Shown here: positions 33,933 to 45,600 of the stretch, one piece after another | How positions within the stretch are numbered: the first letter of the stretch is position 1 | Layout of the letters: every line of letters starts with the position of its first letter | NCBI GenBank assembly: GCA_032622095.1 | Contig: CP136063.1 | Location: 205,395,934-205,459,933 of the forward strand | DNA: 64,000 nucleotides | From: Siphonodentalium dalli | Taxonomy: Eukaryota; Mollusca; Scaphopoda; Gadilida; Siphonodentaliidae | Direction: 5' to 3' | Made by a program: the position numbers and the translations under genes | The notes under the pieces: generated by a model | What the model was told of the DNA's origin: nothing | The model's database searches: none | The model's input: only the letters and a program-made list of their open reading frames with translations

Positions 33933-34525
33933 TTGATAGGTCGCGCATTGGATGATATGCATGGGTGTGAAACAACTTCCATACGTCCAATGATTGAGAT
34001 ATCAACTAACGGCCTATTCATATTATACCAATATGTGAATATCAGTTCGCTCACCCGAAACGTGCGATGAGGAACAAAAGACCAGTGTACATACACATTT
34101 TGACAAAACTAACATTCTAAAACATGCAGGGTCGTAAAGGTTGGAGGGCCAAACACACTTCAACAGCAGAAACACACAATAAGTGGGATAACCTACACAT
34201 ACTGATCTCCAGCACGGAGAAGGGCTGTAACAACATCGAGCATAATGTCAGCCTTCAAACAGACACGTGGCTTTAATCCTCAATGAGGCCTTATCAAGAG
34301 CATGCACCGCCGAGACATGTGCCTTGTTTGACAACAAACAGTCAATGTTCCCCGACAGGATTAGATCGATAGCCGGAACAAAACGAAATCTGCTCCGAGT
34401 CGACGACATATACCCTTCGTATTTGCGAACACTCGGGTAACAATATGTAGCATTACAATGAAAGTCACTCGATCAATCGGCGTACTAATATGCACACGGA
34501 ACCCGCTCATCCATGTCGTCGTGAT
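33933..34525. other. Unannotated stretch
   Basis: No gene, RNA or repeat that I can support. Confidence 0.45.
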
Positions 34526-34949
34526 CAGGGACTTTGGTCAACAATTCCAACAGTTAGAAATTTCATTCCCGATACAGCATTAGTTGGACATTTTACACCA
34601 CATATAGGAAAAAATTGTTTTCATTATTTGGTTTTCAACCAGTAATTAGTGGGGAATAAGTTGTTCTTAGACCAACAGCCTGTAACAGTCGCATATTTTT
34701 TCTACTTTTTGACAAATATGTTGGTCTGAAATGGGCATCAGTTTTGGAAAATTTCCAACCTTATAGGGGGTGTCAGATTGGAGGTTTCCAACAATTGGAA
34801 AGTTTGGGGAACCAGTTAGAAAGTTTTAACCCAAGCTGGTGCAAATGGTATTTCGCCAACATGATATTTTGGCCTGGTTCAAAGGCGGTGTGCAGATGGA
34901 AACTGTTAAGGTGGACACCCCCAACGGTGAGCCTCTAGCCACGTCCCTG
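34526..34949 (+). mobile_element. hAT-like MITE D with 8-bp target duplication
   Basis: Starts CAGGGAC and ends CTCTAGCCACGTCCCTG. Flanking 8-mers GTCGTGAT (34518-34525) and GACGTGAT (34950-34957) agree at 7 of 8, as expected for hAT insertion. The interior shares AATTTCATTCCYGATACA, TTTTCAACCAGTAATTAGTG and GGCATCAGTT.TGGAAA with the other D copies. Noncoding, 424 bp. Confidence 0.82.
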
Positions 34950-34957
34950 GACGTGAT

Positions 34958-35974
34958 TAGGGCGCGCTCAAATACATATATCAGACAATTCATCATTTGA
35001 GACAAAATATTGCAGTAAATTTCATGGCGATGAAATGGCCATTAATTAATAAGCCCTTCAAGGTCTACTACCATATTCGATTCTCCTTTTATATCATATC
35101 GCGTATATTCTAATTTATGATTGATTTATCTGTTTTAATGAGAATAAAATATTGATTTGCACTAATTAGTCTAAGTGCATTTAGACGAACATAGTGGCTC
35201 AATTATACACGTCCTCGTCGCAAAGTTAATCTTCCATTAATTATATCTATATATCTCAACACACTAAGTAACGAAATCTACATGAATGGGTCGCTCTCAC
35301 ATAAGAAAAAAGTGTTGAATGGTACACAGGTTTTGAAAATATGCTGAAGGGACAGTGTTTGTTATCGGCGCTGACACAGTTACGTCAACTGTGTTACTGA
35401 AAGGCTGCCGCCCATCAGCAATATGTTTTCATTTCATTCTAAATTTCTTTGGAATGTAAACAATTTTCTAGCAGAAATGAAATCGTGGCAAAAAACACAA
35501 AAAATAAACAAGGTCATCTTGAACGAGATTTCAAAAACAATGTACACATCAGCCTAATTTTCCAAGCATGTGTACCCTTCAGCAATTTTTAGGTGAGATT
35601 TTAGGAGCATATGTGAACCAATATAATATCCCTCAATAACATGTGGGAGATCCCATGCCCACAAAACAAGGACAGTTTCGTAATATTTAACACTCTGAAT
35701 AATGATTCCTACCTCAAGACACAGGGACTTGTATAAAAAAAAACATCTTTGTGTTATTTATACAATGTGTATATAACACTAGGATTTTTTTGTTTTTTGG
35801 ATGCACGTCCATGTGTCTCAATGTAGTAAGAATACAATTAAGGATTATATTTCACATTTGGGTCTGGTTCAAGGGGCAGTTGGGAGGTCTAACGTGGACC
35901 AATTTGGAGACACGACGACCCCCCCCTCCCTCCCTGTGTTTGTACTCGTTTCAGCCGACAGGCTACATGCCGGC
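34958..35974. other. Unannotated stretch
   Basis: Nothing recognised; a C-rich patch lies at about 35918-35935. Confidence 0.45.
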
Positions 35975-36480
35975 TCTGTCAGTTTACTTGCCAACATAAT
36001 GTAAGAAATTAAGATATAACCTCAATCGAATTGCAAAGTGCTGTTCAGATGTCGAAGAACTCACGCCTTACAGCATGTGTCGCAAGCATATGGGCATACT
36101 TATACAGAAAGGTGTTATATCTGAAGAAAACCAGTTTACTTGCCAGTACTATTTAAGGAATTAAGACATAACCGTAATCGTACACATCGCGGTTCAGATG
36201 TCGGCGAACCCACGCCTTATTGCATGTATCGCAAGCATATGGGCGCACTTGCACATAACAGTGTTATTTATGTCTGAAGAAACCCCGTCTACATGCCAGC
36301 AGTATTTAAGAAATTACATGTAGGATATAACCTCAATTGAACACAGTGCAGTTCAGATGTCAGTCGCCAATATATGGGCTCGCTTGCTGAGGAAAACTCA
36401 TATAATTGCCAGCATACTTTGAAATATTAAGATATGATGAACCCACAAATTATGTCGCAAGCATATGGGCGCAGCCCGAT
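35975..36480. repeat. Diverged tandem repeat, about 155 bp x 3.5
   Basis: Recurring blocks: TTACTTGCCA, AAGAAATTAAGATATAACCT, GTTCAGATGTCG, ACCCACGCCTTA, GTCGCAAGCATATGGGCGCA. The last unit is rearranged. Noncoding. Confidence 0.8.
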
Positions 36481-36511
36481 ACACTCAATGTGGGGCAATA
36501 AAATTATAATA

Positions 36512-36548
36512 GGACACACCCAACTGAGACCCTCTAGCCACGTCCCTG
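36512..36548 (+). mobile_element. Isolated right end of hAT-like family D
   Basis: GGACACACCCAACTGAGACC then CTCTAGCCACGTCCCTG equals the right terminus of the copies at 27031 and 34526. No left part is present within reach. Confidence 0.7.
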
Positions 36549-37430
36549 CGTTTATCGTCATTCAGCCGCCAGGACATATCACGGTGCTGTCATTTTGATT
36601 GAAATAGGAAAGACATTGCAGAGGGTCAATTCCACTGGAAATTAGTCCACTGCACGTAGAAACCACCGGTCTGAGATAATCTTGCTCGTACACATGAATC
36701 AGATTACCGTCCCCTTCCGTGGATGAGAAATGCGCCTATTTGGGAATAGAACCTAGTCCGCCTTCGCTGGAAGGGCGTATAACGGCCAAGCTAGCTCTGC
36801 GGCGGCTGGTTCAGCGTGATCCCAATTTGTCCCCAAATACGCCCACATCATCTGTGCCAATTCTATACTGGAAATATGTTTGATGTTCGTGTATTATGTG
36901 GATCCTAATAGATACGGTCAGACATTGTTTCTGATTTACCATAGAAGTAGATAAACACCCGCGAGCAGCCAATCGACCGCTCATATGTTACCAAAACAAT
37001 ATCTTAGTAACGGCAGACATCGTTGCAACAGCAGGCATAATTTGTCATCGAAAAAACAAGGGCTATTGAACTTTCCTATATCAAAAATGTTGACGTCTTA
37101 ATTACACACTAAGGTCTAAATAATACATGCGCCCATTCAAAGTTGCAGGGAAATTTCTAAAGCATGGCCGATGGCATATATCGGAAATCAGAGATCGGTG
37201 GTTGTTTAAGAATTAGAGTGTGTGTGACAGCCTACTGTGTCCTTTGATCGCGAGCTCCGGGTGCTTTTGATATCGAACCATGGTCTCGCAATATTATCAA
37301 AAACATGTTCTTTTCTATAGGTCAGCATGGTAAAGTAGTTACATTGATTGTTTCCGTACCATTTCTTCAAGAAATCATCATTTCCAACCATGGGTAGCTG
37401 GCCATGTTAACATACATGTATATATACTAT
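36549..37430. other. Unannotated stretch
   Basis: No supported feature. A weak inverted pair (GCGCCTATTTGGGA near 36731, GGGGACAAATTGGG-like near 36825) is noted only. Confidence 0.4.
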
Positions 37431-38336
37431 ACTAGAAGGTGACCCGACTTCGTCCGGGCTTTGACCTTGAATTGTCTATTTTGAAGGCCAAGGTCAAGTG
37501 GGGTCACGATTTGACCCGTCCAAAACACAGTGCCCGAACAAAAGTACCCGACAAAAGTACCCGTCGAAATCCATCCGGTTTTACCCGATTTGACCTTGAA
37601 TTGACCATTTTGAAGGTCAAGGTCAGGTGGGGTCAAACACCAACACCCCAAAAATGGTGGAAATCGGCCCAGCGGATACCGGGAAATCGGCCCAGCGGAT
37701 ACCGAGATACCCTATGCATCAAATTTCGTCCGTAAAAATCCGCCAGTTTAACCCGATTTTATTTCCACTGAAGTATATAAACGCGCCTCAAGTTTCAACG
37801 TAAAGATAAATTACCATCGGTGCCCGAGATATCGCCAAGACGTCTGAAACAGTCAAATGCATCGGCCTGTTAAGAGTTAACGTGATCTAACTTTATGACC
37901 TCTAACGACGTCATAGAAGTTACGCATTGTTTTTACCCTGATAGAAGATCGTATCACTTCTTCTTAATAATTGAGGCAGATAACTAAAACGGATACATAC
38001 ATATTATATATCGTTGGAAAGAGGAAACACGAAAGATTCTCATAGTGTCATTATTATGACTGGCATGTTAGTATTCGCGCTGTTTCGAATCGATTTGTAA
38101 GCACCGAACTGAAATATATTAGCGCAAAACGGCGTAAAAACAGATTTGACCTCGGCACGTGAAAAGTTGACCTCGCACGGACAAATTAATAGGCCTATGT
38201 TGGTCCTGACCCGAAAATACCCCCACATACCAAGTTTCATCGAAATCGGCTGGGCCATTTTCGAGTCCATCGATTACACACAAACAAACACACAAACAAA
38301 CAAACAAACAAACAGATCTTCCAAAATATATAATAG
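37431..38336 (+). mobile_element. P-family element, copy 3
   Basis: Head ACTAGAAGGTGACCCGACTT, then CGTCCGGGC. Body has TTGAAGGYCAAGGTCA units, the GAGTTAACG block, ATATTAGCGCAAAACGGCGT and CCAAGTTTCATCGAAATCGG. Tail (CAAA)n and CTTCCAAAATATATAATAGA. Longer than copy 1 because it has both body types. Confidence 0.78.
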
Positions 38337-39211
38337 ACTAGAAGGTGACCCGACTTCGTCCGGGCTTTGACCTTGAATTGTCTATTTTGAAGGCCAAGGT
38401 CAAGTGGGGTCACGATTTGACCCGTCCAAAACACTGCCCGAACAAAAGTACCCGACAAAAGTACCCGTCGAAATCCATCCGGTTTTACCCGATTTGACCT
38501 TGTAGAAGGTGACCCGACTTCGTCCGGGCTATTCAAAAAACAAATTTCAAGTCGATAGCTCCACCCGTTTTCGAGATCTGGTCTGCGCATGCGCGAAGCT
38601 GGCGTCGCACGGGCTCGGCGACCCGATAAAATTCGTATCCGGGGCAAGATACATTCACATACCAAATTTCAAGTCGATAGCTCCACCCGTTATCGAGATA
38701 TATAGCCCAATGTCATTTGCGGATACCTCGGCCGGTGATGAGTTAACGCGACATCGGCCTGTTAAGAGTTAACGCGATCACGTCACGATATGTTGTTTAC
38801 GCAATGATTTTCGATGAGCGAAGCATGGGTCCTGCGTTCTTCCCGATAATTAAGGTAGAAACTTTAAACGTACACAGGCGTGTTATACATCATTGGAAAG
38901 ATGAAACGCCACAGATTCTAACCGTGCAAATTATATGACTGGCAATTTATTATTCGCGCTGTTTCGAATCGATTTGTGAGCACCGAACTGAAATATATTA
39001 GCGCAAAACGGCGTAAAAACAGATTTGACCTCGGCACGTGAAAAGTTGACCTCGCACGGACAAATTAATAGGCCTATGTTAGTCCTGACCCGAAAATACC
39101 CCCACATACCAAGTTTCATCGAAATTGGCTCAGTCGTTTTTGAGTCCATCGATTACAGACAGACACACACACACATACACACACACACAGATCTTCCAAA
39201 ATATATAAGAG
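38337..39211 (+). mobile_element. P-family element, copy 4, with a second head at 38503
   Basis: Begins with the same junction as copy 2. At 38503 a second head (GAAGGTGACCCGACTTCGTC) restarts inside a TTGACCTTG word, so this copy is itself a fusion of two. The rest follows copy 2 closely to (CACA)n and ATCTTCCAAAATATATAAGA. Confidence 0.75.
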
Positions 39212-39258
39212 ATAAATAGTGCTGACTTATAATAACGGTTCAATCATACTAAATGTAA

Positions 39259-39773
39259 CCGCAGTTTGGAGTTTGGGGGATTTTAAATGGCTGGCAGGCC
39301 TCTCCTACAACCCACTTTGGTTATGCTGTACATTGTATTGCTGCTGAAGAGAGTATATAAGGTTTGTGTATAAATTCATATCTACCCATACACAGTATGT
39401 GTTTGGCTGTTGTGAATGGGGTGCGTGCCACCTCAGCAAGAAGCGACTCCCTACCCCCATTCCGGGCGTGGGCAGGCGATTGTGATTTACTTGTTTTCTG
39501 TTTGTGTTTGAGTTTGTATATCATTTTGAACATTATTTTGAATCATGAATAGGTGTAATCTAGTGTCATAATTAGTGCTTGTATAGACTCCCATTGCTTT
39601 AGTCCGTCATAGTCCGGGCTTATATTATGGGCTCGACGCTTCGGAGAGGGGGCAATGTCATCCAGTTGAATAAAGGTCGATCGGGGCTCCTCATCTTGAT
39701 GGCGCAAGACCCGCCTGTCTCTCATGTGAGTTGCAGAGCCAGTTGACCTGACATTGTATATTGTACTTTACTT
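39259..39773. mobile_element. 515-bp insertion-like unit between 11-bp direct repeats
   Basis: ACTAAATGTAA occurs perfectly at 39248-39258 and 39774-39784. Between them are a TATA-like GAGTATATAAGG (39352), a GC-richer middle and TTGAATAAAGGTCG (39667). Promoter-like and polyadenylation-like signals suggest a solo LTR or a SINE-like unit. An 11-bp duplication is long for LTR integration, and TG...CA ends do not line up with these repeats. Class unresolved. Confidence 0.45.
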
Positions 39774-39784
39774 ACTAAATGTAA

Positions 39785-41469
39785 GAAGTATGAGCATGAC
39801 TTTATACACCAGGAAAACTGACAGCCCGTTGGAGATCAGGTTGGAATTTACACCAGAACAGTCGCTTCTCTGCAGGCTCAATCTCAACATCAGATTATTG
39901 CACTAGAGAGCAACATCATCAAGTGAAGATAATGTATTTAGAATAGATATAAAAACTCAATGAGTAGAAAATGCATGACCCGATATGAAAAAAACTAATA
40001 TTTTGGTCAATGACCTTGACCTTTATATATTACTGGACCTCTTGGGGAGGTAAAATTTCCAGTGCCAAAAGAAAGCCCACCAGGGGTAGCGCCCCATACT
40101 GATGCAAAGATTTCTAGTTATAAACCATTATAGGCATATTTTTTATACCGGAAAAAAAGAAAGAAAAAACACTCCGTTGCCATGGAAACACAAATTTTGC
40201 ACACTAGCTACACTTCCCCAGTGTGCCACAGCACTGACGTAAAGTTCAGATTATTAGTATTAGCTTTCAGAAAAATGTTGACAGAATTTGCCCACCAAAA
40301 CGGTACCATTTTCGGTCCTGGCTCATGCATGGACTAGATGACAAGGAGGGCGTTGAGAACAGGTTCCAGAGACCGACCAAATGTTGGTCAAGGAACTGAA
40401 TCAAGCATGTATCAAATACAATCAATTTGAAGCAAGAACTTGTTCAGTTGATTCTTGAGTTTACATGCATGGCTCGATTGGCGATTAATTCCACTTTGAA
40501 ATATGACCACCCTTATCTCTAAAATACGTTTCTGTTCTCCAGAACCCCGGCATGTTATCGGTGTATACTCCTTGTGATATGGCTTTGGGTTATGATGGGT
40601 CACAATCTTTAACAAAGGGGTGTTTGCAGATAAAGTCGCATTAGGAAACTCGCGTGTTTGTCTAGAAACCAATTAATATTACACCCTCTTGAGAATGCAT
40701 TGATAGACTGCATTGGCGCCCTCTCGTTTCGTATAATCACAAACACTACACCACTAATACGAACTATTATAACCAACAACTGGTATGTTTGTTCGATATA
40801 GATAACATTCTTTCATCAAGACAATAAATCTTCGGACTTCCATGAATGGGAATTAAAACGGGGCATTATTCAACATCACAATCCCCACTGCGTGACCCCT
40901 TTCGTAAGCAAATCTACTGTCGCCGATAGAAGATTAATGCTTCGTTACCGAATGATTTTGACATTTAGTATGGGCTGGCAGTTCTGTTCTGTGTATAGAC
41001 ATATGCAGTAGTATTTGCCAGATGGGGTTTATTTGGTATAGGTATACTGATCGGGGTATATGGGGTCATCGTTAACCGTGATTGCGACACGCATGGTGAG
41101 TAAGTAGGTTTATTGCAAATACCATAATTATTCTACGGGCCAGAAAACAGGTACGCAGTTCTATATAAGTCCGACTCAACAAAATATAATTTGCAATGAA
41201 AATTCACGTGATTAACAAAACAAAATAAGTGAATGTGCTGATGATATTTTGTTGATTCAGGAGTCCTTGTGATGTTATGGAGCTATTCAGTGACTTTAAT
41301 TTCTGAATTTTAATCGATTTAACGCTATGTGCATCGGTTAGCGAATTTGTCCAAATAGATCTTTCAGACACCAGAATATGTATATAGGATTATGCTTACT
41401 AACATTAACTATTGTGTCTTCATATATGTTCCCACAAATACATTTTGGATCATTTTGGGATACGCGTGA
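39785..41469. other. Unannotated stretch
   Basis: Only short frames without recognisable domains. No repeat match elsewhere in the window that I can defend. Confidence 0.45.
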
Positions 41470-41619
41470 TACTCAACCAGAGTATGTTCACGGTGTAACA
41501 AAGATCTAGGCGATGAGTATCATCTTAACCTGAAGTGCACAGATCGACCTATTTGATACCATATTTTTGTTTACAAAAGACCGAACGCGCTAAAACTCAC
41601 AGAACTTTTGAAGAAATAA
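41470..41619 (+). pseudogene. Second decayed LINE C-terminus, same family as 32886-33245
   Basis: In frame from 41470: YSTRVCSRCNKDLGDEYH then LNLKCTDRPI, stop (TGA, 41542-41544), YHIFVYKRPNALKLTELLKK, stop at 41617. All four presumed zinc ligands (C-x2-C-x7-H-x4-C) are kept here. KPY-RPN-like spacing after the finger matches LINE ORF2 tails. A deletion removed most of the segment between the finger and the RPN motif. A truncated piggyBac-like MITE begins 70 bp downstream. Non-functional. Confidence 0.68.
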
Positions 41620-41688
41620 AAAGACGATGACGAATCTATCAACTTTTCATATAAGGCAGTCCAGGATATGTTCTGTCGGTCCACTTAA

Positions 41689-41912
41689 CCCTTTACCCAA
41701 CAGAAGGGCCCTGTGCCAATGCATTCTCTTATATATGCGAGTCGACCATAGGTCGCCTCGCATATATAAGATAATGCATTGGCTTAACACATTAAAAATG
41801 ATCAAATTGTCAAAGAATGTAGAAAATATTGTAAGAAAAAATGGTAAAAAGTGTTAAAAAAAGATTTTTTTTAGGCCAATGCATTCTCTTATATATGCGA
41901 GGCGACCTATGG
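41689..41912. mobile_element. piggyBac-like MITE, copy 3, right half missing
   Basis: TTAA (41685-41688), CCCTTTACCCAACAGAAGGG, the first palindrome (about 41715-41783) and spacer are intact. Sequence identity stops at about 41912, in the middle of the second palindrome. The break at a palindrome centre fits hairpin-induced deletion. Confidence 0.82.
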
Positions 41913-42675
41913 GTTTTGTACTGATGGAATATGATCTCTACGGGCATTAGTAGAGATTCATGGCATGATCTAGACTTCCACCTATTCAAGTTCTTTAGGT
42001 AATACATGTTCGTGTTCATATAGTTCTGAATTCACATCTCACGTGCTAAAGGCCAATGTACCCACACTCGGGTCTCATACACGCAGCTACTCGATTAACT
42101 TATGGCAACTATATACGCGCTGGTATACCCTCACATATACACATTCCATGCATATACGATAAGACGTTTGTACATATTCTTCTCGTGCGTGCACATAGGG
42201 GAAAATAACGATGATTGGTATGTGAGTCAACGTGTGTATGTGGTGGACACCATACATTATATCTATGCATGTCACATGGGTGCTATTTAGTATCCTTTGT
42301 TTGATCGACACACGTTTGAAAACAACTTTAAAACGCCCCTCCTCCACGCACAATTAGTGTTTACTATTTAGTCTGCTAAATTGCATAAAATGCAACCGTA
42401 CGTCCTTGAACAAACAAACATGTTTACATGCAATAGCAACACGTGGGAGAATTGGAACGACTTTCTGACCGCGGAGACAACAATCCCGCATTAAGTACGA
42501 AATTGTTCCCACCAAGTCAGAATTAATAACATTCAATTTCACAGCCTAACAGTCTTCGTGAACTTTGTGCTCTGGCGGATGTCATGCAATTTAGCTGGCG
42601 TGTGGCATAGCCGATATCACATACTGGAAACCGGTGGAATTAAACATATTTTACGTCTCGACTACAGATGCCCAA
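41913..42675. other. Unannotated stretch before the satellite
   Basis: Opposed short frames at 42087-42542; nothing recognised. Confidence 0.45.
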
Positions 42676-45600
42676 AGTGCTTAACATGTCTACCGACCTT
42701 TAGTAAGCTCAACATGTATATCGACCATTAGTAAACTCGACATAAAATCAACCTTAGTAAGTTCAACATGTATACCGAACATCAGTAAGCTCAACATGTA
42801 TACCGACCATTAGTAAGCCCAACATGTATACCGACATCAGTAAGCTCAACATGTATACCGAACATCAGTAAACTCGACATAAAATCAACCTTAGTAAGTT
42901 CAACATGTATACCGAACATCAGTAAGCTCAACATGTATACCGAACATCAGTAAGCTCAACATGTATACCGAACATCAGTAAACTCAACATGTATACCGAC
43001 ATCAGTAAGCCCAACATGTATACCGAACATCAGTAAGCTCAACATGTATACCGAACATCAGTAAGCTCAACATGTATACCGAACATCAGTAAACTCAACA
43101 TGTATACCGACATCAGTAAGCCCAACATGTATATCGACCATCAGTAAACTCAACATGTATACCGAACATCAGTAAGCTCAAAATGTATACCGACCATCAG
43201 TAAGTTCAACATGTATACCGAACATCAGTAAGCCCAACATGTATACCGAACATCAGTAAGCCCAACATGTATACCGAACATCAGTAAGCCCAACATGTAT
43301 ACCGACATCAGTAAACTCAACATGCATATCGACATCAGTAAGCCCAACATGTATACCGAACATCAGTAAGCTCAACATGTATACCGAACATCAGTAAGCC
43401 CAACATGTATACCGACATCAGTAAACTCAACATGTATACCGACATCAGTAAGCTCAACATGTATACCGAACATCAGTAAACTCAACATGTATACCGACCT
43501 TTAGTAAGCTCAACATGTATACCGAACAGCAGTAAGCCCAACATGTATACCGACATCAGTAAGCTCAACATGCATACCGACATCAGTAAGCTCAACATGT
43601 ATATCGACCATTAGTAAACTCGACATATAATCAACCTTAGTAGGTTCAACATGTATATCGACCATTAGTAAACTCGACATATAATCAACCTTAGTAGGTT
43701 CAACATGTATACCGAACATCAGTAAACTCAACATGTATACCGACCTTTAGTAAGTTCAACATGTATACCGACATCAGTAAGCTCAACATGTATACCGACA
43801 TCAGTAAGCTCAACATGTATATCGACCTTTAGTAAACTCGACATATAATCAACCTTAGTAGGTTCAACATGTATATCGACCATTAGTAAACTCGACATAT
43901 AATCAACCTTAGTAGGTTCAACATGTATACCGAACATCAGTAAACTCAACATGTATACCGACCCTTAGTAAGTTCAACATGTATACCGACCATCAGTAAA
44001 CTCAACATGTATACCGACCTTTAGTAAGTTCAACATGTATACCGACATCAGTAATCTCAACATGTATACCGACCATCAGTAAACTCAACATGTATACCGA
44101 CCTTTAGTAAGTTCAACATGTATACCGACATCAGTAAGCTCAACATGTATACCGACATCAGTAAGCTCAACATGTATACCGACCACTAGTAAACTCGACA
44201 TATAATCAACCTTAGTAGGTTCAACATGTATATCGACCATTAGTAAATTCGACATATAATCAACCTTAGTAAGCTCAACATGTATATCGACCATTAGTAA
44301 ACTCGACATATAATCAACCTTAGTAAGTTCAACATGTATACCGACATCAGTAAGCTCAACATGTATACCGACATCAGTAAGCTCAACATGTATACCGAAC
44401 ATCAGTAAACTCAACATGTATACCGACCTTTAGTAAGTTCAACATGTATACCGACATCAGTAAGCTCAACATGTATACCGACCATCAGTAAGTTCAACAT
44501 GTATACCAACATCAGTAAACTCAACATGTATACCGACCTTTAGTAAACTCAACATATAATCAACCTTAGTAAGTTCAACATGTATATCGACCATTAGTAA
44601 ACTCGACAGGTTATCCCTTAGTAAGTTCAACATGTATACCGACCCCTAGTAAACTCGACATGTTATCCCTTAGTAAGTTCAACATGTATATCGACCATTA
44701 GTAAACTCGATATGTTATCCCTTAGTAAGCCCAACATGTATCACGACCATTAGTAAACTCGACATATAATCAACCTTAGTAAGTTCAACATGTATATCGA
44801 CCATTAGTAAACTCGACATGTATACCGACCCTTAGTAAGCTCGACATATATACCGACCATTAGTAAACCCAACATATAATCAACCTTAGTAAGTTCAACA
44901 TGTATACCGACATCAGTAAGCTCAACATGTATACCGACATCAGTAAGCTCAACATGTATATCGACCATTAGTAAACTCGACATGTTATCCCTTAGTAAGC
45001 CCAACATGTATATCGACCATTAGTAAACTCGACATATAATCAACCTTAGTAAGCTCAACATGTATACCGACATCAGTAAGCTCAACATGTATACCGACCA
45101 CTAGTAAACTCGACATATAATCAACCTTAGTAGGTTCAACATGTATATCGACCATTAGTAAACTCGACATATAATCAACCTTAGTAAGCTCAACATGTAT
45201 ATCGACCATTAGTAAACTCGACATATAATCAACCTTAGTAAGTTCAACATGTATACCGACATCAGTAAGCTCAACATGTATACCGACATCAGTAAGCTCA
45301 ACATGTATACCGAACATCAGTAAACTCAACATGTATACCGACCTTTAGTAAGTTCAACATGTATACCGACATCAGTAAGCTCAACATGTATACCGACCAT
45401 CAGTAAGTTCAACATGTATACCGACCATCAGTAAACTCAACATGTATACCGACCTTTAGTAAGTTCAACATGTATACCGACATCAGTAAGCTCAACATGT
45501 ATTCCGACCATCAGTAAACTCGACATATAATCAACCTTAGTAAGCTCAACATGTATACCGACCACTAGTAAACTCGACATATAATCAACCTTAGTAGGTT

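Noticed and set aside
36720-36860. Inverted pair around GCGCCTATTTGGGA
   Set aside because: The match is short and imperfect, without clear ends or target duplication.
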